Under the pieces are notes generated by a model. That model was not told the DNA's origin. It did not search any database and saw nothing but the letters and a program-made list of their open reading frames with translations. Shown here one piece after another: positions 6,501 through 12,768 of a stretch of 12,768 bases of DNA (the first letter of the stretch is position 1; every line of letters begins with the position of its first letter). The DNA lies in NCBI GenBank assembly GCA_964355945.1, contig CAYHGE010000094.1, positions 1-12,768 on the forward strand. The letters run 5' to 3'. Origin of the DNA: CAIVAT01 sp964355945. GTDB taxonomy: Bacteria; Bacteroidota; Bacteroidia; Bacteroidales; FEN-979. The translations under genes and the position numbers were made by a program.

Positions 6501-6530
6501 AAAAAAAATCCCGGTGAAACCGGGATTTTT
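6500..6530 (-). terminator. Rho-independent terminator of the cDPG synthetase-like gene
   Basis: A perfect 9-bp stem, AATCCCGGT (6507-6515) with ACCGGGATT (6519-6527), closes a 3-nt loop and is flanked by A9 on the left and T5 on the right. Read on the minus strand the stem is followed by nine U residues, right after the stop of the gene ending at 6535. It separates that gene from pyrB on the same strand. Confidence 0.9.
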
Positions 6531-6534
6531 AAAA

Positions 6535-7872
6535 CTATTTAATTTTATGTTTCTTCAAAAAACCATTGAGGATATCATTCAGGTCAGGTTTTCCGATCTC
6601 CTGGAGATCATAATAAACCCGTGTATTTGGTTTTTTGATCTTTACAAGGCGATTCAAATCAATTGGAGTGGCAATTACTACAGAATCGCAATCAACTTTG
6701 TTAATCGTTGCTTCAAGATCCTTAATCTGCTGGTCACCATAACCCATTGCTGGCAAAAGCTGGCCGATATTAGGGTATATCCGGAATGTTTCAGCCAGCT
6801 TTCCGACAACATACGGACGGGGATCAACCAATTCGGCAGCGCCATATTTCTGGGCTGCAACAACGCCTGCACCGATTTTCATTTCACCATGGGTAAGGGT
6901 TGGTCCATCTTCAATCACAAGCACCCTTTTGCCACGGATGATAGACTCATCATCAACACGAATCGGGGACGCGCCATCAACAACCACAGCTTTTGGATTG
7001 ATTGTCTGGATGTTGTCACGGACAGTTTTAATATGTTCCGGGTAGGCTGAGTCGATCTTATTCAATATGACAACATCAGCGATGCGGATATTGACTTCAC
7101 CCGGATAATAATTCATTTCTGCTCCAGGGCGATGCGGATCGGCAACGGTAACCATCAGGTCGGGCATATAGAACGGGAAGTCGTTATTACCGCCATCCCA
7201 TAAAATAATGTCACATCCATTGGGGTCCTTTTCTGCTGCACGAAGAATGGCTTCATAGTCAACACCGGCATATATGACATTGCCGCGGACAACATGGGGC
7301 TCATACTCTTCCATCTCTTCGATGGTGCACTTGTGTTTTTTAAGATCTTTAACAGTTTCAAACCGTTGAACTTTCTGTGCAACAAGGTCGCCATAAGGCA
7401 TCGGATGGCGAACGGCTACAACTTTCAACCCCTTAGCCATCAGAATTTCAATAATCCGGCGTGAGGTCTGGCTTTTACCGCACCCTGTGCGGGTTGCCCC
7501 AACGGCAATAACTGGTTTTGTACTTTTAATCATGGTATCCTTTGGCCCGAGCAAAAGGAAATTGGCACCGGCAGCATTGACGATGGAACTGATGTTCATT
7601 ACCCTCTGATAGGGTACATCGCTGTATGCAAAGTTGCATATTTCAACATTGTGCTTTTTGATAAGCGAAATCAATTCCGATTCGGCATAAATCGGGATGC
7701 CTTTGGGATACAGTTTGCCAGCCAGTGCGGCAGGATATTTTCGTCCATCTATGTCCGGAATTTGCGCAGCTGTAAAAGCTACCACGTTAAAATTCGCATT
7801 GTCGCGATAATACGTGTTGAAATTGTGAAAATCTCTTCCGGCTGCACCAATAATAATTACATTTTTTTTCAT
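6535..7872 (-). CDS. Cyclic 2,3-diphosphoglycerate synthetase-like P-loop protein
   Basis: 445-residue soluble protein whose whole length resembles the archaeal cyclic 2,3-diphosphoglycerate synthetase (cDPGS), which uses ATP to close 2,3-diphosphoglycerate into a cyclic phosphoanhydride. The N-terminus is a dinucleotide-fold-like strand (NVIIIGAAGRDFHNFNTYYR). A P-loop follows at 125-134 (GATRTGCGKS, Lys133), then WDGGNNDFPF at 225-234, DPHRPGAE at 245-252, and an NKID at 271-274 that resembles the GTPase G4 motif. The family is best known from methanogens; bacterial members are annotated, but I know of no proof of their reaction, so GTPase is an equally fair label. The ATG at 7870-7872 opens on a hydrophobic strand. 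It appears monocistronic, with its own promoter and terminator. Confidence 0.82.
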   Translation of the reverse strand: MKKNVIIIGAAGRDFHNFNTYYRDNANFNVVAFTAAQIPDIDGRKYPAALAGKLYPKGIPIYAESELISLIKKHNVEICNFAYSDVPYQRVMNISSIVNAAGANFLLLGPKDTMIKSTKPVIAVGATRTGCGKSQTSRRIIEILMAKGLKVVAVRHPMPYGDLVAQKVQRFETVKDLKKHKCTIEEMEEYEPHVVRGNVIYAGVDYEAILRAAEKDPNGCDIILWDGGNNDFPFYMPDLMVTVADPHRPGAEMNYYPGEVNIRIADVVILNKIDSAYPEHIKTVRDNIQTINPKAVVVDGASPIRVDDESIIRGKRVLVIEDGPTLTHGEMKIGAGVVAAQKYGAAELVDPRPYVVGKLAETFRIYPNIGQLLPAMGYGDQQIKDLEATINKVDCDSVVIATPIDLNRLVKIKKPNTRVYYDLQEIGKPDLNDILNGFLKKHKIK

Positions 7873-7937
7873 GCTAACCTCGCTTTTTGTGAGTGTTTAA
7901 TATAGTTTGAATGTTAAAGAAATCAGGAGATTGACTG

Positions 7938-7968
7938 CGAAAGTAACCATTTTTCGGGAACTGACAAA
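7938..7968 (-). promoter_or_regulatory. Candidate promoter of the cDPG synthetase-like gene
   Basis: On the minus strand TTTG (7968 to 7965) is followed after 19 bp by TACTTTCG (7945 to 7938), a one-mismatch version of the Bacteroidota -33/-7 pair (TTTG, N19, TAnnTTTG). The predicted leader to the ATG at 7872 is about 60 nt. Confidence 0.5.
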
Positions 7969-7995
7969 ACTGTGTGTGAAAATTTTATAAGGAAT

Positions 7996-8084
7996 AAAAA
8001 AACCACTGAGGCACTAAGGGCCACTAAGGTAGAACATTGTCTTAGTGTTTCTTAGTGCCCTTAGTGCCTTCAGTGGTTCTTTTT
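7996..8084. repeat. Large imperfect palindrome made of CACTAAG words
   Basis: Three stacked stems: 8001-8009 with 8070-8078 (AACCACTGA), 8010-8021 with 8057-8068 (GGCACTAAGGGC), and 8023-8028 with 8051-8056 (ACTAAG). Single-base bulges lie at 8022 and 8069, and the loop (8029-8050) is 22 nt. A5 (7996-8000) and T5 (8080-8084) flank the structure. The left arm holds two CACTAAG copies plus CACTGAG; the right side holds three CTTAGTG copies (8041, 8051, 8060). It lies between two divergent promoters, so it ends neither transcript. It is more likely a dispersed repeat or a DNA-level structure than a gene terminator. Confidence 0.88.
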
Positions 8085-8107
8085 AACCTTCAAACTAAGC
8101 TATAAGA

Positions 8108-8139
8108 TTGCATTGTTATACGAATTCGGTATAAATTTG
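8108..8139 (+). promoter_or_regulatory. Candidate argS promoter
   Basis: TAAATTTG at 8132-8139 matches the -7 consensus, with TTG at 8108-8110 upstream (21-bp spacing). A start near 8146 would leave a leader of about 15 nt before the ATG at 8161. This argues against an upstream in-frame TTG at 8113 as the argS start, because the promoter lies inside that extension. Confidence 0.55.
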
Positions 8140-8160
8140 CAATCTAAACTATCAGAACCC

Positions 8161-9234
8161 ATGATTGAAACCAAAATACTGGAAAAAACCTGTGAGGCAG
8201 TGCAGATACTATATGACCAAACTATCAGCCCTGCATCGGTTGGGTTGGAAAAAACAAAAAAAGAGATAATCGGCGATTTTACGATCGTGGTCTTTCCATT
8301 GCTGAAAATCTCGCGAAAGTCTCCGGAACTTACCGCCACAGAAATAGGAACCTTGCTTCAGCAAAATATGCCTGAGATTGAAACCTTTAATGTAATCAAG
8401 GGGTTTCTGAACCTGGTATTGAGTGATCAGTTCTGGCTGAATTTTTTGCTTGAAACTGCATCAGCACCTGATTATGGATTTAAAAAAAATCTTCACGAGC
8501 AGCCGGTTCTTCTGGAATATTCCTCACCAAACACCAATAAACCTTTACATCTTGGCCATATCCGCAACAATCTGCTTGGCTTTTCGCTGGCTGAAATTCT
8601 AAAGGCAAACGGGCATCAGGTGGTAAAAGTGAACCTGATCAATGACCGAGGAATTCATATATGTAAGTCAATGCTTGCTTACATGAAATGGGGAAATAAT
8701 GAAACACCCGAATCAACAGGGATGAAAGGTGATCATTTAATTGGGAAATATTACGTGCTGTTTAACGAAAAATACAAGGCTGAAATTGAGGAGTTGATTC
8801 AGACAGGCCTCACTCCGGAGGAAGGAGAACGCCAGGCTCCCCTGATTATGGAAGCACAGGGGATTCTTCGGAAGTGGGAGGCAAAAGATCCCGAAACAAT
8901 AAGTTTATGGAATAAAATGAACAACTGGGCCTACCAGGGATTCAATCTGACTTATCAGCGGCTTGGAGTTGATTTTGATCANNNNNNNNNNNNNNNNNNN
9001 NNNNNNNNNNNNNNNNNNNNNNNNNNNNNNNNNNNNNNNNNNNNNNNNNNNNNNNNNNNNNNNNNNNNNNNNNNNNNNNNNAAAGGGTTTAACCAGTTCT
9101 ACCAGGAATTGCCTGTACTCAAAGAGGAAGACAGCGAAAAGGCCCTCCTGCGGGTCGGTATTGCAAAGATTACCGGTACGACCATCCGGAAATCAATGCA
9201 GTTGCTTGGAATGGAAGTTCCTGACCGGATGTAA
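8161..9234 (+). CDS. argS: Arginyl-tRNA synthetase (interrupted by assembly gap)
   Basis: Class I aminoacyl-tRNA synthetase that charges tRNA-Arg with arginine. The first 273 codons (8161-8981) cover the N-terminal additional domain (LEKTKKEIIGDFTIVVFPLLK, Add-1) and the start of the Rossmann domain with the HIGH motif as HLGH at residues 130-133 in PNTNKPLHLGHIRNN. After 100 N, the last 50 codons (9082-9231) give the end of the DALR anticodon-binding domain: FNQFYQELPVL, then LLGMEVPDRM followed by TAA. The usual length is about 590 residues, so about 265-270 codons, including the KMSK-like loop and most of the anticodon domain, are missing in the gap. The frame is kept across the 100 N, which is probably chance if the N run is a fixed-length placeholder. 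The gene need not be broken in the organism. Confidence 0.96.
   Translation: MIETKILEKTCEAVQILYDQTISPASVGLEKTKKEIIGDFTIVVFPLLKISRKSPELTATEIGTLLQQNMPEIETFNVIKGFLNLVLSDQFWLNFLLETASAPDYGFKKNLHEQPVLLEYSSPNTNKPLHLGHIRNNLLGFSLAEILKANGHQVVKVNLINDRGIHICKSMLAYMKWGNNETPESTGMKGDHLIGKYYVLFNEKYKAEIEELIQTGLTPEEGERQAPLIMEAQGILRKWEAKDPETISLWNKMNNWAYQGFNLTYQRLGVDFDXXXXXXXXXXXXXXXXXXXXXXXXXXXXXXXXXXKGFNQFYQELPVLKEEDSEKALLRVGIAKITGTTIRKSMQLLGMEVPDRM
8982..9081. other. Assembly gap (100 N) inside argS
   Basis: Exactly 100 undetermined bases, a length commonly used as a placeholder between scaffolded contigs. Comparison with the normal ArgS length implies that about 0.8 kb is really missing. Confidence 0.98.
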
Positions 9235-9247
9235 ATTTTGGTTCCAT

Positions 9248-9286
9248 AAAAAAAGAGGGCATCCAATCCGGACGCCCTCTTTTTTT
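9248..9286. terminator. Bidirectional Rho-independent terminator
   Basis: A perfect 13-bp stem, 9248-9260 (A7 GAGGGC) with 9274-9286 (GCCCTC T7), closes a 13-nt loop. It ends in a U-run on either strand and lies 13 bp after the argS stop and 15 bp before the stop of the converging secreted-protein gene, so it can serve both. Confidence 0.92.
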
Positions 9287-9301
9287 GTAGAGATAATAAG
9301 G

Positions 9302-10870
9302 TTATTGAACCACAATTTTCTTGTTGACAGTGCCACTTGTCATATTGATTCTGACATTGTATACACCTGATTTCAGTGAAGAAGTATTGATTGTTACCGT
9401 TGCATCTTCAGCTTTCTGATTGAGAACGACCTGTCCAACCATATTGGTGACAGTAATATCTTCAATGTTTGAAGAACCCTGTAAAGTCATCACATCCTTC
9501 ACCGGGTTGGGGAATACCGAAACGCTGGTTGCTGTTTTGTCACCGATGCCAACGCCACCAACATAAACAACATTGGTTTTTACCTTGGTAGTAACACCCC
9601 ATGAGTTTGTAACCGTCAGCGTTGCATTGTAACTGCCGGCAGTATTGTAAACAACAGAAGGATTTCTGTTTGTTGAAGTAGCCGGTGTTCCGCCGGGGAA
9701 TGTCCACTTTACGGTTGAGGTTGAATGTGCACCTCCAGTAATCGAATACTTAACAGTGCCACCCATGGCAACAGCTGGTAAATCAGAGATGAAATCACAT
9801 TGTGTAAGACTCCCGACAAATTTGAACATTCCACCGGTAGTAGCATCTGCATTGAATCCGCCTGCCCAGCCGGTTGAATCATTCACCCAATCGGTTCCTA
9901 AGAACTGTGTACCAATGGTAGCGGCCATGTCATTCCAGGCAACGCCATCATTAAAAGAATATGTAACACCTGTCATTCCGGTTGCTGCACCGGTTGTAAT
10001 CCATGTACTGGGTGTTCCGGGAACATAACCCATATCATTCGTGAAAACCTGGCCTGTTGTTGCAATCGGCGTCCATGTGGCTCCACCATCTGTAGTTCTT
10101 ACCATGGCTCCTGTGCTACCTGCACTTCTGTCGCCACAAATAGTATTCATGTTGTTGCGGGTAAATGGTTGAGTGCTTTTTGCACCCCAGCCGGCGATAG
10201 CTGACATCGTCCAATTGTGTCCGTTATCAATTGACCTGAATACGCGCCCTTTGGTTGTACCAAACCATGTTGTATCACCAGCCGCAGAATAATAACCTAC
10301 TGTCCCGTATTCGCCGGCAAGTGGGTTGGGGATATTGGCTCCCGGAACCAATGTCCAGGTAGTTCCACCATCATCGGTTGTGTAAATTTCAAACTCTCCG
10401 TTGATCGGGTCGCCCATGCAATATCCAAGGTTTTGATCCCAGAAATATACTACATTAACAAAAGATGAACTGCCAAATGCTGCTGTAGCCTGGCGTGTCC
10501 AGGTCAATCCGCCATCAGTTGTTTTATAAATTCCCTGGCCAGCGGTTGCTGCTGCTGGTGGGTACATTGCAACCCATGCTTTGTCAGCATCATAGGCAAC
10601 GACATTTGCAATGTCAAGGTTTGATGCCCCGCCAATAGTACGAGGTGTCCACAAATTACCACCATTTGAGGTAACCGTTACATCCTGGCATGCAGCACCA
10701 CCGCCACTACCATCATAAGAGGTTGCCCATACAACCTGGCTGTTAACTGCATAAACACACCTGATCCCACGACTGGCTGTGGCAAATCCTGAAGCTTGTT
10801 CAATCCACTGGGCATTTACACCCAGAGACAATGCCATAATGGCAACGAATGAAAGTAAAATTTTCTTCAT
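9302..10870 (-). CDS. Secreted Asp-box / PKD protein with T9SS sorting domain
   Basis: 522-residue exported protein. A signal peptide covers residues 1-20 (MKKILLSFVAIMALSLGVNA, then QWIEQ). Residues about 22-350 carry six Asp-box-like motifs (NGGNLW, TDGGLTW, DDGGTTW, IDNGHNW, TDGGATW, FNDGVAW), the mark of a BNR/sialidase-type or Ycf48-like beta-propeller. Residues about 358-436 form a PKD-type Ig-like domain (VKWTFPGG, GSYNATLTVTNSWG). The C-terminal 80 residues are a type A T9SS sorting domain, with FPNP at 453-456, an LKSGVYNVRI strand and a VNKKIVV end. The protein would cross the outer membrane through the type IX system and be released or fixed on the cell surface. No catalytic residues of a sialidase were recognised, so binding or adhesion is more likely than hydrolysis. 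Monocistronic. Confidence 0.93.
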   Translation of the reverse strand: MKKILLSFVAIMALSLGVNAQWIEQASGFATASRGIRCVYAVNSQVVWATSYDGSGGGAACQDVTVTSNGGNLWTPRTIGGASNLDIANVVAYDADKAWVAMYPPAAATAGQGIYKTTDGGLTWTRQATAAFGSSSFVNVVYFWDQNLGYCMGDPINGEFEIYTTDDGGTTWTLVPGANIPNPLAGEYGTVGYYSAAGDTTWFGTTKGRVFRSIDNGHNWTMSAIAGWGAKSTQPFTRNNMNTICGDRSAGSTGAMVRTTDGGATWTPIATTGQVFTNDMGYVPGTPSTWITTGAATGMTGVTYSFNDGVAWNDMAATIGTQFLGTDWVNDSTGWAGGFNADATTGGMFKFVGSLTQCDFISDLPAVAMGGTVKYSITGGAHSTSTVKWTFPGGTPATSTNRNPSVVYNTAGSYNATLTVTNSWGVTTKVKTNVVYVGGVGIGDKTATSVSVFPNPVKDVMTLQGSSNIEDITVTNMVGQVVLNQKAEDATVTINTSSLKSGVYNVRINMTSGTVNKKIVVQ

Positions 10871-10901
10871 AAGATTAAATTTTGGTTTTTGAATATTTAT
10901 A

Positions 10902-10909
10902 CAAAATTA
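10902..10909 (-). promoter_or_regulatory. Candidate -7 box of the T9SS cargo gene
   Basis: The minus strand reads TAATTTTG, an exact TAnnTTTG match, 31 bp upstream of the ATG at 10870. No convincing -33 TTG is seen. Confidence 0.45.
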
Positions 10910-11039
10910 CAACGATTTTAAATGTCACGCATACATTAAATAAAAAAATACGATACAATTTGTTTAATTATGATGATAAATGCCAGCATGCACTAACCAA
11001 TCAATGCCTGTGCCCGTTTTCAGAGTCAATTAAAATTGC

Positions 11040-11047
11040 TAATTTTG
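11040..11047 (+). promoter_or_regulatory. Candidate -7 box for ffh-folD
   Basis: TAATTTTG, an exact -7 match, with a TTTT at 11017-11020 (19-bp spacing) standing where TTTG would be expected. No -7 match was found between the octamer array and the ffh ATG, so this is the best promoter and would place the array in a leader of about 200 nt. Confidence 0.45.
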
Positions 11048-11106
11048 CAAAACAGAAAGTCGAACCATGTATCGGATAACAATTGATCGGTCGGAGCCAT
11101 TCACAT

Positions 11107-11226
11107 GCTCACCCGTTTACCTGTTCACCAGTTCACCCGTTCACCTGTTCACCCGTTCACCCGTTCACCCGTTCACCCGTTCACCCGTTCACCCGTTCAC
11201 CCGTTTACCTGTTCACCCGTTCACCA
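11107..11226 (+). repeat. Octamer tandem array, 15 units of GTTCACCC
   Basis: Exactly fifteen 8-bp units. Nine are GTTCACCC (seven consecutive at 11147-11202). The variants are GCTCACCC (first unit), GTTTACCT (11115 and 11203), GTTCACCA (11123 and the last unit) and GTTCACCT (11139). Variation sits at the ends and the centre is uniform, as expected from slippage growth in the middle. The + strand has no stop in any frame (it encodes SPVHPFTR repeatedly), while the minus strand meets TGA in every frame. It ends 29 bp before the ffh start codon. Confidence 0.95.
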
Positions 11227-11255
11227 GAATACTAATAAAATAATATTATACGATC

Positions 11256-12593
11256 ATGTTTGAAGGATTAAGTGATAAACTCGACCGTGCGTTCAAAGTC
11301 CTCAAAGGACATGGACATATCACGGAGATCAATGTTGCTGATACGCTGAAGGATGTCAGAAAGGCACTTCTCGATGCCGATGTGAGTTTCAAAATAGCCA
11401 AGCAATTTACTGACCAGGTAAAAGACAAGGCCCTGGGACAGAATGTCCTCACTGCAGTTTCACCCGGACAATTAATGGTGAAAATCGTTCATGACGAGCT
11501 TACCGAGCTGATGGGCGGTCAGAAAACCGAACTCAATATCAAAGGTGAACCTGCAATTATTCTTGTAGCCGGTTTGCAGGGATCCGGGAAGACTACTTTT
11601 ACTGCTAAACTGGCAAATTATCTTAAAACAAAGAAAGGGAAGCGGCCCTTGCTCGTTGCCTGCGACGTTTACCGTCCGGCGGCCATCGAGCAGTTGAAAG
11701 TTCTTGGACAGCAAATTGAAGTCGAGGTTTATTCGGAGGATGCAGCAAACGATCCTGTGAAAATCGCGAAGCGGTCTATTGCTTATGCAAAGGAGAAAGG
11801 CCATAATGTTGTCATCGTTGATACCGCCGGTCGCCTTGCCATTGATGAGCAGATGATGGATGAGATAGCGAATATCAAGAATACCATTAATCCCCAGGAA
11901 ACACTGTTTGTAGTCGATTCCATGACCGGGCAGGATGCCGTAAATACCGCGAAAGCATTTAACGAACGTCTTGATTATGAAGGTGTTGTGCTTACTAAAT
12001 TAGATGGAGACACCCGTGGCGGTGCAGCGCTGAGTATCAAATCGGTTGTTAACAAGCCCATAAAATTTGTCGGGCTTGGTGAAAAAATGGAAGCCATCGA
12101 CATCTTTTATCCGGAACGTATGGCCGACCGTATCCTCGGGATGGGCGACATCGTTTCCCTGGTCGAAAAAGCACAGGAACAGTTTGATGAAGAAGAGGCA
12201 CAGAAGCTTCAGAAAAGGATTGCCAGAAACCAGTTTGATTTCAATGATTTTCTTGCCCAGATCAAGCAGATCAAGAAGATGGGAAATGTGAAAGACCTCC
12301 TGGGTATGATTCCGGGTATGGGAAAGGCAATTAAAAACCTGGAAATCGACGACAATGCCTTTAAGGGCATCGAGGCCATCATTCATTCCATGACTCCTGA
12401 TGAGCGTGTAAATCCTGCGGTGTTGAATGGCAGTCGCCGTAAACGGATTGCAGGTGGTTCGGGAACAACCATCCAGGATGTAAACAGGTTGATCAAACAA
12501 TTTGACGATACCCGGAAAATGATGAAGATGGTCACTGCCAACAAAGGGAAGAACATGGCCAATGTCATGAGGAACATGAAAAATATGAACTAA
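11256..12593 (+). CDS. ffh: Signal recognition particle GTPase Ffh
   Basis: 445-residue Ffh (SRP54), which binds signal sequences emerging from the ribosome and, with 4.5S RNA and FtsY, delivers membrane proteins to the translocon. The N domain (about 1-90) begins MFEGLSDKLDRAFK. The G domain has all GTPase motifs: G1 GLQGSGKTT at 106-114, DVYRPAA at 137-143, G3 DTAGR at 189-193, G4 TKLDGD at 247-252, then the closing GLGEKM. The M domain (about 325-435) carries the methionine-rich finger region (MGNVKDLLGMIPGMGK) and the SRP RNA-binding helix-turn-helix with SRRKRIAGGSGT, VNRLIKQF and RKMMKM. Length fits the family. It is followed by folD after 10 bp. Its leader probably contains the octamer array. 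Confidence 0.98.
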   Translation: MFEGLSDKLDRAFKVLKGHGHITEINVADTLKDVRKALLDADVSFKIAKQFTDQVKDKALGQNVLTAVSPGQLMVKIVHDELTELMGGQKTELNIKGEPAIILVAGLQGSGKTTFTAKLANYLKTKKGKRPLLVACDVYRPAAIEQLKVLGQQIEVEVYSEDAANDPVKIAKRSIAYAKEKGHNVVIVDTAGRLAIDEQMMDEIANIKNTINPQETLFVVDSMTGQDAVNTAKAFNERLDYEGVVLTKLDGDTRGGAALSIKSVVNKPIKFVGLGEKMEAIDIFYPERMADRILGMGDIVSLVEKAQEQFDEEEAQKLQKRIARNQFDFNDFLAQIKQIKKMGNVKDLLGMIPGMGKAIKNLEIDDNAFKGIEAIIHSMTPDERVNPAVLNGSRRKRIAGGSGTTIQDVNRLIKQFDDTRKMMKMVTANKGKNMANVMRNMKNMN

Positions 12594-12603
12594 CCCGATC
12601 CCG

Positions 12604-12768
12604 ATGAAATTACTTGATGGGAAACTGGTTGCTGACCAGATTAAAGCTGAAATCGCCGCAGAGGTAAAATTACAGTTTCTTGACAGGGCCCTGGAGCCAC
12701 CCCACATTGCTGCCGTACTGGTTGGTGAGGATCCTGCCAGTATGACGTATGTGGCAGCCAAAGAAAAA
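12604..12768 (+). CDS. folD: Methylenetetrahydrofolate dehydrogenase/cyclohydrolase, N-terminal part
   Basis: Partial gene cut by the right edge; 55 codons are present. The protein begins MKLLDGKLVADQIKAEI and continues with IAAVLVGEDPAS and TYVAAKEK. This is the N-terminal catalytic domain of FolD, which interconverts 5,10-methylene- and 10-formyl-tetrahydrofolate in the cytosol. VGEDPAS (40-46) matches the conserved VGxDPAS block, and Y49-x3-K53 matches the catalytic Tyr and Lys of the family. The NAD(P)-binding half lies outside the window. It starts 10 bp after the ffh stop on the same strand without a terminator between, so the two genes are probably co-transcribed. Confidence 0.95.
   Translation, partial: MKLLDGKLVADQIKAEIAAEVKLQFLDRALEPPHIAAVLVGEDPASMTYVAAKEK

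Larger units (their letters stand above)
10871..11255. other. 385-bp intergenic region upstream of ffh
   Basis: The left third is the promoter region of the minus-strand T9SS gene. The middle is AT-rich with no recognised gene or RNA. A + strand -7 box at 11040-11047 is followed by the octamer array (11107-11226) and an AT-rich 29-bp stretch before the ffh ATG. One open frame, 11067-11243 (58 codons, + strand), runs through the array; it is open because the octamer has no stop in any + frame, and I do not annotate it as a gene. No tRNA or SRP RNA was recognised. Confidence 0.7.

Noticed and set aside
6514..7050. 178-codon + strand open frame opposite the cDPG synthetase-like gene
   Set aside because: It overlaps the terminator and an intact family member on the other strand; its translation is unremarkable.
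8113..8160. Upstream TTG start extending argS by 16 codons
   Set aside because: The best promoter -7 box lies inside the extension, and the ATG at 8161 fits the usual ArgS beginning.
8161..9234. argS as a pseudogene
   Set aside because: The missing middle coincides with the 100-N gap, and both sides are intact and in frame with family motifs.
10882..11079. 65-codon + strand open frame in the gap before ffh
   Set aside because: It is AT-rich, has no family resemblance, and overlaps the promoter boxes of both neighbours.
11107..11226. CRISPR array
   Set aside because: The units are 8 bp and contiguous, without spacers, so this is a simple tandem repeat.
12000..12761. 253-codon minus-strand open frame opposite ffh and folD
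   Set aside because: Both genes on the + strand are certain, and this frame is antisense to the Ffh M domain and to FolD.

Overview
The window reads as a chromosomal piece from a Bacteroidota genome, probably a metagenome-assembled, Bacteroidales-like anaerobe. The support is a C-terminal type IX secretion (T9SS) sorting domain, a DUF5777-type barrel protein, near absence of Shine-Dalgarno sequences, and repeated matches to the Bacteroidota -7 box TAnnTTTG upstream of gene starts. A run of exactly 100 N inside argS shows a scaffolded draft assembly. No prophage, CRISPR array, transposase, tRNA or rRNA was recognised.

Layout. 1-69 (+) is the last 22 codons of a DNA-3-methyladenine glycosylase I gene (tag), whose tail and stop codon lie in an AAATCGT tandem repeat. 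93-2419 (-) is a tight four-gene envelope cluster, in transcription order: c-type cytochrome lipoprotein, membrane-anchored OB-fold (tRNA_anti-like) protein, periplasmic YceI-like protein, DUF5777-like outer-membrane barrel. Divergent from it, 2536-3753 (+) encodes a two-part protein: an N-terminal half that weakly resembles the F1-ATPase assembly chaperone ATP12, and a C-terminal AlbA_2 (Schlafen-type) domain. It meets, tail to tail with 4 bp between stops, an operon read from the other strand (6459 to 3758): pyrB, pyrI, a second AlbA_2 protein coupled to pyrI by a TAATG overlap, and a small predicted outer-membrane protein. Upstream of pyrB lies a terminator that closes a gene resembling archaeal cyclic 2,3-diphosphoglycerate synthetase (6535-7872, -).

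The divergent gap 7873-8160 holds promoters for both neighbours and, between them, a large imperfect palindrome built of CACTAAG words. argS (8161-9234, +) is interrupted by the N gap, which must stand for roughly 0.8 kb of missing sequence. A bidirectional terminator separates it from a secreted Asp-box/PKD protein with a T9SS signal (9302-10870, -). The 385-bp gap after it carries a 15-unit octamer array (GTTCACCC) in the probable 5' leader of ffh, followed by ffh (11256-12593, +) and the start of folD (12604 to the edge), which look like an operon.

Most genes are housekeeping: pyrimidine synthesis (pyrBI), translation (argS), membrane targeting (ffh), one-carbon metabolism (folD), base repair (tag). 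The less ordinary items are the envelope cluster, the apparent ATP12-like/AlbA_2 fusion, the AlbA_2 gene attached to pyrBI, the archaeal-type cDPG synthetase homologue, and three unrelated short-word repeat structures placed at gene borders. All family assignments come from reading motifs by eye; no database search was run.
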